The notes under the pieces: generated by a model
What the model was told of the DNA's origin: nothing
The model's database searches: none
What the model saw: only the letters and a program-made list of their open reading frames with translations
Position numbers and translations under genes: made by a program
Shown here: positions 6,165 through 13,317 of the stretch, piece by piece
Numbering within the stretch: position 1 is the stretch's first letter
Layout of the letters: the number at the start of each line of letters is the position of its first letter
DNA from: Candidatus Thiosymbion ectosymbiont of Robbea hypermnestra
GTDB taxonomy: Bacteria > Pseudomonadota > Gammaproteobacteria > Chromatiales > Chromatiaceae
Length of the DNA stretch: 17,265 nucleotides
NCBI GenBank assembly: GCA_020443945.1
Contig: JAIZWN010000299.1
Span: 1-17,265, forward strand
Reading direction: 5' to 3'

Positions 6165-8099
6165 ATGAGCGGTTTTGTCGGTCTGCTGAATCGGGAGGGT
6201 CAACCCGTCGACTCCGGTCTGTTGCGCCGCATGACCGATTCGATGGCGCCCCAGGGTCCCGACGCCCAGGAGATCTGGAGCGGCCCGCGGGTCGGTTTCG
6301 GCCACGCCCTGTTGCGCACGACCTGGGAATCGAAACGGGAACGCCAACCCCTCGGCCTGGACGGAACGCTCCGGATTACGGGGGATATCCGCTTGGACGG
6401 GCGGGACGAGCTGGCCGCGCGACTGGAGGCCTCCGGCTGCCGCCTCGACCGGGACGCGCCGGATGTGGACCTGGTGCTACACGCCTACCGGGTTTGGGAA
6501 GCGGCCTGTGTGGAGCGATTGAACGGGGATTTCGCCTTCGCGATCTGGGATGCCCACCGGCAACGCCTGTTTTGCGCCCGCGATCAGTTCGGGGTCGTAC
6601 CCTTTTACTACGCGGAAACGAAAGACGCCCTGGTCCTCAGCAATCACATCAATTGCGTGCGTCTGCATCCGCGGGTTTCCGACCGCCTCGATGAACGGAC
6701 ACTCGGCGATTTTCTGCTCTTCAGCGTAAACCACGATTTCACGACGACCACCTTCGCCGACATTCGCCGGCTGCCCCCCGCGCATACCCTGACCTGGTCG
6801 GACGGCAGGGTGCGCGTCCGGCGTTATTGGCAATTGCCGGAGGCCGTACCCGAGCGTCGTTACCGGCGGCGGGAGGAATATATCGAGCGGTTCCGGGAGC
6901 TCTTCGAGCGGGCGGTCACGGACCGGCTGCGAACGGACCGCGCCGGGACCTATCTGAGCGGGGGAATGGATACCACCAGCATTGCCGCCACCGCCTATCG
7001 GGCGATGACGGCCACCGGCTCATCGGTCGATTTTCGGGCCTATACGATCATCTTCAAGCAGTTCGTGGCCGACGAGGAAGGCGCCTATGCCAAGAAGGTC
7101 GCCGAGCATGTGGGGTTTCCGATCGAATACCATGTAGCGGACGACTATATGCGCCAAGCCCCCGAAGAAAACCCGGAATACACCTATCCCGAACCCCTGG
7201 TGTTTCCGAACCGGGTTCCCGAGGCGGAGATTACCCGCCGCGCGGCCGGGTTCAGCCGGGTGCTGCTGTCTGGCGTCGGTGGCGATCCAGCGCTCCGGGT
7301 CGCCTGGTATCATTGGATCGATTTGCTGCGACGCGGGCGATTCTCCCATCTGGCGCGGGATACCATGGAATATGTCCGCACCTTTCACCGTCTACCGGGC
7401 TTCGGACTACGTACCCAGGCGAAGATCTGGCTGCGGGAGCGGCGGAACCCGGTGAGTTTTCCGGACTGGTTCAACCCGGACTATGCGCGGAAAATGGGTT
7501 TGCGGGCGCGTCAACGGGAGATCCGGGCCCTGATGGCCGCGCCCTCGATGCGGAGCTACCGCGGTATGTCGGATTCTCCCGGATGGTCCCATATGTTCGC
7601 GACGTCCGATCCGGGCTTTACCGGTCTCCCCATCAAGATTCGCCTCCCGTTCTTCGACGTGCGTCTGGTATCCTATCTGCAATCCATTCCGCCGATTCCC
7701 TGGCTCAAGGAAAAATTCCTGTTACGCGAGGCCATGCAAGGCGCCTTGCCCGAAGCCGTGCGGCTGCGCCCGAAAACCGTACTGCGGGGCACCCCCGGCC
7801 TCGACCGGCTGCGGCGGCAGGGACCCCAGCCCTGGATGGAAAGATTGGCCCTGGCGCCGGCCCTGGCGCCTTATGTCGATAACGAACGCCTGTTGCGGAG
7901 GGTGCGCGCCGTCGAAGAGCTCGATACCTTCAATCACGGTCAAACCGGTCCGGCCCTGGTGTTGGCTCACTGGTTGACCCACCAGGCCCGGGAGCCCTTC
8001 CAGCCATCTTTGGGGACCCGTTCGGCCGACGACTCTTCTCGTGCGCAGGCAGGAAAACCGGTAAGATTTTCCCCGCGACCCCTCGCCACAAGCGCGTAA
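6165..8099 (+). CDS. Lasso peptide cyclase (asparagine-synthetase-like C protein)
   Basis: A 644-residue homologue of asparagine synthetase B, the lasso macrolactam synthetase. It adenylates the ring Asp/Glu side chain so that the core N-terminal Gly can attack it. The N-terminal glutaminase-like domain (about 1-215) retains NGDFAFAIWD and RDQFGVVPFYY but starts MSGF rather than MCGI, so the Ntn nucleophile Cys is replaced by Ser and glutaminase activity is probably lost, as expected when no ammonia is needed. The synthetase domain has the PP-loop SGGMDTTS (265-272) and LLSGVGGDP further on. I chose ATG 6165 over TTG 6144 because it gives the family N terminus. The precursor gene follows 41 bp downstream. 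Function as a cyclase rather than a true asparagine synthetase rests on these neighbours. Confidence 0.9.
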   Translation: MSGFVGLLNREGQPVDSGLLRRMTDSMAPQGPDAQEIWSGPRVGFGHALLRTTWESKRERQPLGLDGTLRITGDIRLDGRDELAARLEASGCRLDRDAPDVDLVLHAYRVWEAACVERLNGDFAFAIWDAHRQRLFCARDQFGVVPFYYAETKDALVLSNHINCVRLHPRVSDRLDERTLGDFLLFSVNHDFTTTTFADIRRLPPAHTLTWSDGRVRVRRYWQLPEAVPERRYRRREEYIERFRELFERAVTDRLRTDRAGTYLSGGMDTTSIAATAYRAMTATGSSVDFRAYTIIFKQFVADEEGAYAKKVAEHVGFPIEYHVADDYMRQAPEENPEYTYPEPLVFPNRVPEAEITRRAAGFSRVLLSGVGGDPALRVAWYHWIDLLRRGRFSHLARDTMEYVRTFHRLPGFGLRTQAKIWLRERRNPVSFPDWFNPDYARKMGLRARQREIRALMAAPSMRSYRGMSDSPGWSHMFATSDPGFTGLPIKIRLPFFDVRLVSYLQSIPPIPWLKEKFLLREAMQGALPEAVRLRPKTVLRGTPGLDRLRRQGPQPWMERLALAPALAPYVDNERLLRRVRAVEELDTFNHGQTGPALVLAHWLTHQAREPFQPSLGTRSADDSSRAQAGKPVRFSPRPLATSA

Positions 8100-8140
8100 G
8101 CCGAACCGGCCCCCAGGCCGGCATCCATGGAGAAACCCCC

Positions 8141-8332
8141 ATGTCCGAGAAAGAAAACACCCAGACAACCGAATCCAACGAAACGGAAAGCAAGGTTACG
8201 ACCAAGCAGGAATACCGCATGCCTAAGCTCCGCAAGCTCGGCAAGATCGGTGAGCTGACCACCGGCATGCCCACCTTCCAATCCCCAGACGGCGCCGGGC
8301 CCGGTAACGGGACCAACCTCTATGTGTCCTGA
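8141..8332 (+). CDS. Lasso peptide precursor (A)
   Basis: A 63-residue precursor peptide. The leader carries the lasso signature Y25-x2-P28-x-L30-x3-G34-x5-T40, with the conserved Thr at the penultimate leader position. Cleavage after T41 gives a 22-residue core starting GMPTFQSPD: Gly42 as ring residue 1 and Asp50 as residue 9, predicting a nine-residue macrolactam. The tail (residues 51-63) is Gly/Pro/Asn-rich, then NLYVS, where Leu60, Tyr61 or Val62 could be the steric plug. It ends in Ser63, the likely target of the HprK-like kinase. ATG 8141 has a clear GGAG 8 bp upstream. The N-terminal leader is Glu/Thr/Ser-rich and polar. Mass, ring and modifications are inference. Confidence 0.88.
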   Translation: MSEKENTQTTESNETESKVTTKQEYRMPKLRKLGKIGELTTGMPTFQSPDGAGPGNGTNLYVS

Positions 8333-8362
8333 CGCAAAGAACAGGACCGGATACGGGGCATC

Positions 8363-9136
8363 TTGAAAAATTCACAAAAAAACCACAAAGAGCCCGCTTC
8401 ATTCCGGGTGGCAACCTATCTACTCGCGGCCCTGTCCCTCACCCTGGGGGTAGGTGCACTGGTCGTTTTTACCGTTTTCCTCTATACGGGGCCGTTCAAC
8501 CTTACCGGATTCGGGCTCGACACCACCCGGACGCTACTGCTCGACGCCGGTCTCTGTCTTGCCTTTTTCCTGCAACACAGCGGGATGCTTCGCAAGACCA
8601 TCCGGCATCGCCTGTCCCGGTACATCGGGGAACCCTTTGTCGGTGTCGCCTATACCATTGTTTCCGGCATTCTGCTGCTCACACTGGTCGGACTCTGGCA
8701 GGAAACGACGCTTACCCTCGCCGCCGCCGAGGGCCCCCTCCGGTGGTCGATGAGGGCCCTCTTCGCGCTGGCCATCGCCGGACAGATTTGGGGAACCCTG
8801 TCCCTCAAGTCCGCAGACCTCTTCGGCGTCGATGCCTTGCTCCGCCGTACCCGAGAGCCGACACCCATCGTGCTGCGCGGACCCTACCGCTGGAGTCGCC
8901 ACCCCCTGTATCTGACCACCCTGCTGATGATCTGGTCCTACCCGGACTTGACCGCCGACCGACTGCTCCTCAACATCCTGTTCACCCTCTGGATCATCGT
9001 CGGCACCATCCTGGAAGAACGGGACCTCGTCGCAACCTATGGAGACGATTACCGCGCCTACCAGCGCACCGTACCCATGCTGATCCCTGGTTTCAGCCCG
9101 CGCAGGGCGGGAAAGCGTAGCGCATCCCGCCGTTAG
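8363..9136 (+). CDS. Integral-membrane ICMT/NnrU-like methyltransferase
   Basis: A protein of up to 257 residues with about five hydrophobic segments (near 17-41, 57-72, 92-112, 129-147 and 201-216). It ends in the isoprenylcysteine carboxyl methyltransferase signature: RGPYRWSRHPLY (172-183) binds SAM, and ILEERDLVATYGDDYRAYQ (216-234) holds the paired Glu. Family members methylate C-terminal carboxylates (eukaryotic ICMT) or phospholipids. It lies 30 bp after the lasso precursor and before the kinase, so I infer that it methylates the lasso peptide or its precursor, perhaps the C-terminal carboxylate. The start is uncertain: TTG 8363 has GGGG upstream but lies in repeat-like DNA; GTG 8408 would still keep all membrane segments. 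The C terminus is very basic (PRRAGKRSASRR). Confidence 0.8.
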   Translation: MKNSQKNHKEPASFRVATYLLAALSLTLGVGALVVFTVFLYTGPFNLTGFGLDTTRTLLLDAGLCLAFFLQHSGMLRKTIRHRLSRYIGEPFVGVAYTIVSGILLLTLVGLWQETTLTLAAAEGPLRWSMRALFALAIAGQIWGTLSLKSADLFGVDALLRRTREPTPIVLRGPYRWSRHPLYLTTLLMIWSYPDLTADRLLLNILFTLWIIVGTILEERDLVATYGDDYRAYQRTVPMLIPGFSPRRAGKRSASRR

Positions 9137-9381
9137 CTTCCCAAAGGAGACAAGTAGGCCAGCGTTTCAGTTTCCCCGCATTCCCGGCGCCTCACAGGGC
9201 TTAAAATTGGGGTAGTGTTCTAACTTTGTTGTTTCCGGGATTCAGCGTATATACCCAGGGACAACAAATTACAACACCACCAAAATCGGTAACCCTTCGC
9301 TCAGGAACGGTTCAAAAAACGGTCGTTTCCCTTTCATGGAAACCTTGAATTTTTCAAAGCGCCCTCATCCTGGTCTCTCTT

Positions 9382-9429
9382 GGTGGCTTGGTGGCTTGGT
9401 GGCTTGGTGGCTTGGTGGCTTGGTGGCTT
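9382..9429. repeat. Tandem repeat, six copies of GGTGGCTT
   Basis: Six perfect head-to-tail copies of the 8-mer GGTGGCTT, followed by GGTGTGAT. The paralogous site in the B1-C gap (5880-5900) has only about two degenerate copies, so this array expanded locally, probably by replication slippage. It should be a variable-number locus between strains. Confidence 0.95.
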
Positions 9430-9430
9430 G

Positions 9431-9488
9431 GTGTGATGTTCGACGTGACTCAGGTAGACACCTTATCACCTGAAAATTTACCGCTATC
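9431..9488. repeat. Dispersed 58-bp direct repeat, copy B
   Basis: Counterpart of 5896-5953 with about five differences. It lies directly after the tandem array and about 80 bp before the probable start of the kinase gene. Confidence 0.8.
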
Positions 9489-9569
9489 GTGCTGCCTCCG
9501 CGGTTCGATCGTGCTCAAGGTCACACCAACAAAAAACTTTGCGTCCTTTGCGCCTTTGCGGTTAAAAAA

Positions 9570-10547
9570 ATGCGCGATGGTTACACCTACACCGCTTGCG
9601 GATTGACCCTGAGCTCGAACCGGCCCCTACCGGATCTGACGCCCGCCGACGCCGACGCCCCCATCGACGTGCGGGTCGAGCTGATGCTGGAGAAAGAGCC
9701 CCGCCCCCCCTCGACGGAGTTCGAGAAGCTACTATCCGGCGTAGAAGTGCTCTCCAAGGCGGACGGCGCCTATTACCACCTCTGGTTTCGCGGTGACGGG
9801 CAGCTCGACTTCGAGATCAATGCCGAGGGCACCCATATCTCGGCCACCTGGACGCTCTCGGTCATCGAAGAAGTCACCGCCCTCCTGCTGGGGCAGGTCC
9901 TGGGCTGCGTCCTGCGGTTACGGGGCATCCTGTGCCTGCATGCCTGCGCGGTAAAGATCGGCGACCAGGCCGTGGTAGTCGTGGGCCATTCCGGCATCGG
10001 CAAATCCACCCTCGCGGCGGCCCTCGCCAGCCAGGGGTACGCCATCCTGTCCGACGACATCGCCGTCCTCGACGAACGCGGCCCGCGCCAATGGCGGGTA
10101 CTACCCGGCTACCCCCGTCTGCGGTTATGGCCGGAAACCATCAAGGCACTCTATGGCCCGGAAGACAAGCTGGCGCGGATCTTCAGCTTCACCAAAAAGC
10201 GCTTTGTCAGCCTGACCCAAAACGGCGCCGAGGGAACCCCCTGGCGGTTTCAAAGCCGCCCCCTGCCCCTGGGCGCCCTCTACATCCTGGGAGAACGCAA
10301 AGCCGGGCTGGCCGCGCCGATAATCGAACCCATGCCCCCCGCGACGGGCGTAATGGCACTGATGGCGCACCGCGCCATCAACCACCTGTACTTGCAGATG
10401 AAACCCGGCAAACAGGCGCAAGAGTTCGCCGGGCTCAGCCGCGTGGCAATGGAGGCGCCCATGCGGCATGTGATCTGCGGCGACGGCTTGGATACACTCC
10501 CCCGCCTTTGCGACGCCATCGTGCAAGACCTCTCGGCACTGTCGTAA
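9570..10547 (+). CDS. HprK-like lasso peptide kinase
   Basis: A 325-residue P-loop kinase related to HPr kinase/phosphorylase. Features are HACAVKIGD (from H124), the Walker A loop GHSGIGKST (139-147) and SDDIAVLDE (from S161) with the catalytic Asp pair. HprK-like kinases in lasso clusters such as those for paeninodin (PadeK) and its relative ThcoK phosphorylate the C-terminal Ser of the precursor. The precursor here ends in Ser, which fits. The N-terminal ~120 residues form a variable domain typical of these HprK-related kinases. I chose ATG 9570; the frame is open to GTG 9489, but that stretch overlaps intergenic repeat sequence and encodes Cys/Lys-rich residues unlike the family. It is the last gene of the cluster and converges with the minus-strand genes. 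Confidence 0.85.
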   Translation: MRDGYTYTACGLTLSSNRPLPDLTPADADAPIDVRVELMLEKEPRPPSTEFEKLLSGVEVLSKADGAYYHLWFRGDGQLDFEINAEGTHISATWTLSVIEEVTALLLGQVLGCVLRLRGILCLHACAVKIGDQAVVVVGHSGIGKSTLAAALASQGYAILSDDIAVLDERGPRQWRVLPGYPRLRLWPETIKALYGPEDKLARIFSFTKKRFVSLTQNGAEGTPWRFQSRPLPLGALYILGERKAGLAAPIIEPMPPATGVMALMAHRAINHLYLQMKPGKQAQEFAGLSRVAMEAPMRHVICGDGLDTLPRLCDAIVQDLSALS

Positions 10548-10640
10548 CCTCGCCTCGATGCGGTTCGCTCCTCACGGGTGTTTCCTCGGATGTGGATAAC
10601 TTTAGCATCTGCAATTGCGACTGCTCCTGATCCATTTGCG

Positions 10641-10934
10641 TTAAATTTTACTGCGTACTTTGGACAAAAACCGATTAACCCTCAGAGAAGGAGCCGGTTT
10701 CCAATCCACCAAGCCGGTTTCTATGGCATGTCTCAGATGTGCTCCGGTCAGGCGGATTCGAAGGTTGACCGCGCCGTCCGGGTGTAGCGTGACATGGGCC
10801 GTTTCCGTCATACCCATTATCTTGTGTTGTAATACCTCGTCATTCCCCGCCCCGGTTTCACTTTTGTATACCACATAATGGATAACATCCTTACCCTTTT
10901 TGTATTGCTCATCAATAATCAGCCTTTCGCTCAT
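10641..10934 (-). CDS. Hypothetical protein coupled to the SpoU methyltransferase
   Basis: A 97-residue protein that I do not recognise. ATG (complement of 10932-10934) overlaps the stop of the upstream RNA methyltransferase by 4 bp (ATGA), which argues for a real coupled gene. A longer frame to 11093 only overlaps that gene and was not used. The sequence looks like a beta-rich small domain (VIHYVVYKSE, HKIMGMTETAHVTLHPDGAVNLRIRLTG) followed by a basic tail (PSLRVNRFLSKVRSKI). There is no signal peptide or membrane segment. It may assist or regulate the methyltransferase. It converges with the kinase gene, with 93 bp between them showing no clear terminator. Confidence 0.55.
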   Translation of the reverse strand: MSERLIIDEQYKKGKDVIHYVVYKSETGAGNDEVLQHKIMGMTETAHVTLHPDGAVNLRIRLTGAHLRHAIETGLVDWKPAPSLRVNRFLSKVRSKI

Positions 10935-11446
10935 GACAGAAATCTCTTGATGATCTCGAAGGTTGCAATGGAGCAGGCCATTGCGACATTCATGGATGAA
11001 TTCACTCCCACCATGGGTATATGCACGATTCTGTCGGACGCATCGAGCAATGGTTGGCACACCCCCGAGTTCTCCGAGCCCAGGACGAGGCATACCTTTT
11101 CGTGCCCGGAGAGTGACAGTTCCCGAATATCCATGCTCGACGAGGTGATTTCCAGACTGATGATTTCGTATCCCCCATACTTGAGTCTTTCGACCAGATC
11201 AAGAGGGTTCTCCTCATAGGAAAAGGGAACATATTTTTCGGTCGATCGCGAGGTTTTTCTGATCTTGCCATTGGGTGGAAACGGCGAGGAGCCGGAAAGG
11301 TAGATCTTTTCTATGCCCAAGGCATCGGCAATTCTGAATAAGCTGCCGACATTCATCGGCACCTCCATGTCGTGCGCCAGAAAACACACCGGATATCTTG
11401 CGATTCGGGGCCGATGGTGACTGTGATCCAGTTGCCTGTTTTCCAC
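10931..11446 (-). CDS. SpoU/TrmH-family RNA 2'-O-methyltransferase
   Basis: A 171-residue SPOUT-fold methyltransferase of the TrmH/SpoU family, expected to methylate a ribose 2'-OH of tRNA or rRNA with SAM. The three motifs are present: MNVGSLFRIADALG (31-44, with N32 and catalytic-type R38), LGSENSG (122-128) and IPMVGVNSSMNVAMA (143-157), which forms the SAM-binding knot. It lacks an extra N-terminal RNA-binding domain, so it resembles the short TrmL/TrmH class, but the substrate cannot be assigned. The start is GTG at 11446, with only a weak GAGAAA upstream. It follows the AAA ATPase gene by 50 bp on the same strand and couples to a small unknown gene. Confidence 0.83.
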   Translation of the reverse strand: MENRQLDHSHHRPRIARYPVCFLAHDMEVPMNVGSLFRIADALGIEKIYLSGSSPFPPNGKIRKTSRSTEKYVPFSYEENPLDLVERLKYGGYEIISLEITSSSMDIRELSLSGHEKVCLVLGSENSGVCQPLLDASDRIVHIPMVGVNSSMNVAMACSIATFEIIKRFLS

Positions 11447-11496
11447 GACAATTTCTCAAACCTTGGCTAATCGACGCGGTTCGCCGGACTCACGGC

Positions 11497-12825
11497 CTAT
11501 TCCCCCAGCTTTGCGGCGCGTTTCATCTCCAGGAAGGCCTGAAATGCCGGATTGTCCGCATAGGGCGCGATGGTCTCGGCAAGCCGCGCCTTGTATTCCG
11601 CCAGCTTCTCCTCCGGGGCCTGCGCGGCGGCCTCGAGCGTTTCGAGGTAATGCCTGGCCGCGCCCGTCATCTCCTCGTAGCGCGCACTGACCCGCGGATT
11701 GGGTATCCCCATGATGCCCTGGGCGATTTCTTCGACCGGCAGATTCGCCACATTGGCGGTGGGCTGGCCGTCCAGCATCAGGAGCTCTTCGCCGCTACGG
11801 AGCGACTGGATGAGAAACGGCGAATGGGTGGTACAGATGAACTGGATCTTGGGGAAGGTTCGGCGCAGATCCTCAATAATACGGCGCTGCCAACGGGGAT
11901 GCAGATGCAGGTCCAATTCGTCGATCAATACCACCCCCGAGGTCTGTTGCAACACCTCGCCGCCATATTGGGGATTCAGCCTGGCCACCCTTTGCGCCAG
12001 ATCGCCCACCAGTGCCGCCATACCGCGCTGCCCATCGCTGAGATTGGAAAAGGGCTGGGTTGCGTCTTCCATCTCGACCACCACCTCGCCTACGGTGGCA
12101 TCGAAATAGAGATCGGATGCGCCCTCCAGGCAACCGACGATGGCCTTTTGCACCGCCTCGAATACCGGTGATGCCCGCCCCTTCCGTTGGTAGGCGATCC
12201 ATGACTGACGGGCAATCCACTGGGTAAGCTGGTCTACCGAGAGTGTCGGATCGATACTGTTCCTATAGCCGGCCAGGCGGGATTGCTCTTCTTTGTCGGA
12301 TAATCGCGTCGGGTCCGTTACCTGAAACGATTTCGGTCCCTGACCTAGCCGCTCGGTACCATAGTAGGAGAGCAAAGGCAGGGAAACCTCTTTGCCCTCA
12401 CGCACAGCTGTGTCCGCGGCCGAGGCCAGTTGTGCGATTGGCATTGTCTCTTTGTAATGAGTACTCCCATCGGGGTTGTTTAATGCCTCCACCAACCAAC
12501 CGATCGACTTTCCCTGCACCTCGCCACGTGCCGCTACTTCACAAGGATACAGATACTCCCAATTGACACTGACTTGGTCTTGTCCCTGGTCATCGAACCC
12601 CTCGTGTTTGAAATAACGCAACATGATCTCGTCCCTGAAAATGGGGCGGGGCTCGGCCCCCTCGATTCCCAGAAGCCAACTGCCGACGGCTACCGCCAAG
12701 GCATCCAGGGCGCTGGTCTTGCCCGTGCCGTTCCTTCCCACCAGCAGGTTGAATTCCGGGTGAAAGGAGAATTCCCTCTCCTTAAAGCCCTTGAAGTGCT
12801 TGAGAACCAAGTGGTCTATGCGCAT
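11497..12825 (-). CDS. OLD/PtuA-like AAA ATPase
   Basis: A 442-residue ABC/SMC-type ATPase of the kind found in phage-defence modules (OLD-like, PtuA of Septu, retron-associated ATPases). Residues 1-10 form the typical MRIDHLVLKHFKGF opening. The Walker A loop is VGRNGTGKTS (29-38), the ABC signature-like LSDGQRG is at 262-268, Walker B is VVLIDELDLHLHP (298-310), and the H-loop is CTTHSPF (331-337). A helical insertion lies between about 60 and 220, with YYGTERLG near 154-161. There is no C-terminal Toprim nuclease, so it is not a full OLD protein, and no HNH partner (PtuB) is adjacent. Its immediate upstream neighbour is a retropepsin-like protease, 33 bp away. Defence role is inferred from family and context. 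Confidence 0.85.
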   Translation of the reverse strand: MRIDHLVLKHFKGFKEREFSFHPEFNLLVGRNGTGKTSALDALAVAVGSWLLGIEGAEPRPIFRDEIMLRYFKHEGFDDQGQDQVSVNWEYLYPCEVAARGEVQGKSIGWLVEALNNPDGSTHYKETMPIAQLASAADTAVREGKEVSLPLLSYYGTERLGQGPKSFQVTDPTRLSDKEEQSRLAGYRNSIDPTLSVDQLTQWIARQSWIAYQRKGRASPVFEAVQKAIVGCLEGASDLYFDATVGEVVVEMEDATQPFSNLSDGQRGMAALVGDLAQRVARLNPQYGGEVLQQTSGVVLIDELDLHLHPRWQRRIIEDLRRTFPKIQFICTTHSPFLIQSLRSGEELLMLDGQPTANVANLPVEEIAQGIMGIPNPRVSARYEEMTGAARHYLETLEAAAQAPEEKLAEYKARLAETIAPYADNPAFQAFLEMKRAAKLGE

Positions 12826-12858
12826 GATGGAGCTCCAGCCGACGAATTAAACCATATT

Positions 12859-13248
12859 TCATTTCATATCGATATATCTTACCGGGACCAAACGATGGCC
12901 AAGCATATCCACCGCAACCTGGGCCTGCTCCAGAATGACATATCCCAAAAGGGGTTCATATCCGTTATCTTCACTTAAACCCATATCAACAAAGATCACT
13001 TCATTTGCAACCGGGCGAAAACCCTCTATTTTGATTTCCACCGGCCAGCAGGCCTCACCACGCACGACCTCTTGATTAGCCAATTGCAGTTCCACCGGCT
13101 CGGAACGTTTGAACTCCCCGAGTCTTGCCTTCCAGGCCGTGGGAAGGATCAAGGCCCCCGCCCCGGTATCGACGAACATCTCGCACTGAATGGATTTATC
13201 CTCGTCGAAGAGATTGGTGATTCTTACCGGTACGACAATTCGGCCCAT
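12859..13248 (-). CDS. Retropepsin-like aspartic protease
   Basis: A 129-residue single-domain protease of clan AA. The catalytic motif is FVDTGAGALILP (25-36; D27, T28, G29) and the later EPLLGYVILEQAQVAVDM matches the hydrophobic-hydrophobic-Gly and flap-end pattern of retropepsins. With one catalytic Asp it must work as a dimer. It lacks a signal peptide, so it is probably cytoplasmic. I chose ATG 13248 because GGAGAG lies 5-10 bp upstream; GTG 13266 is possible. It sits between two ATPase genes on the same strand, 33 bp before the AAA ATPase. Its substrate is unknown; cleaving or activating a neighbouring protein is an idea, not evidence. Confidence 0.8.
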   Translation of the reverse strand: MGRIVVPVRITNLFDEDKSIQCEMFVDTGAGALILPTAWKARLGEFKRSEPVELQLANQEVVRGEACWPVEIKIEGFRPVANEVIFVDMGLSEDNGYEPLLGYVILEQAQVAVDMLGHRLVPVRYIDMK

Positions 13249-13317
13249 TGTTCTCTCCAAATTCACTACGGTCTGTTATCCCGTCCTGGGGGATGTTCCC
13301 CGTTCTTTGGGACACCC

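Larger units (their letters stand above)
9137..9569. other. Gene-free gap with repeats before the kinase
   Basis: No convincing gene is seen, including no second lasso precursor. The gap holds an imperfect stem-loop with TTGTTGT/ACAACAA ends (9226-9267), the dispersed block shared with the B1-C gap, an 8-bp tandem repeat, and a TTTGCGTCCTTTGCGCCTTTGCGG tract of a kind often seen as intergenic repeat DNA. Confidence 0.6.

Noticed and set aside
5880..6168. Short ORFs in the B1-C gap as a possible B2 peptidase or second precursor
   Set aside because: None shows the transglutaminase-like Cys/His pattern or a lasso leader signature; they lie in repeat DNA.
6131..6694. Alternate-frame ORFs over the start of the cyclase gene
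   Set aside because: Arg/Gly/Pro-rich shadows; the cyclase frame has the conserved amidotransferase-like residues.
9388..9606. Plus-strand ORF with a Trp/Leu-rich N terminus over the tandem repeat
   Set aside because: The apparent membrane-like peptide is just translation of GGTGGCTT repeats, with no ribosome-binding site or homology.
11398..12171. A 257-residue plus-strand frame opposite the AAA ATPase
   Set aside because: No family resemblance. The minus strand has Walker A, signature, Walker B and H-loop in one frame.
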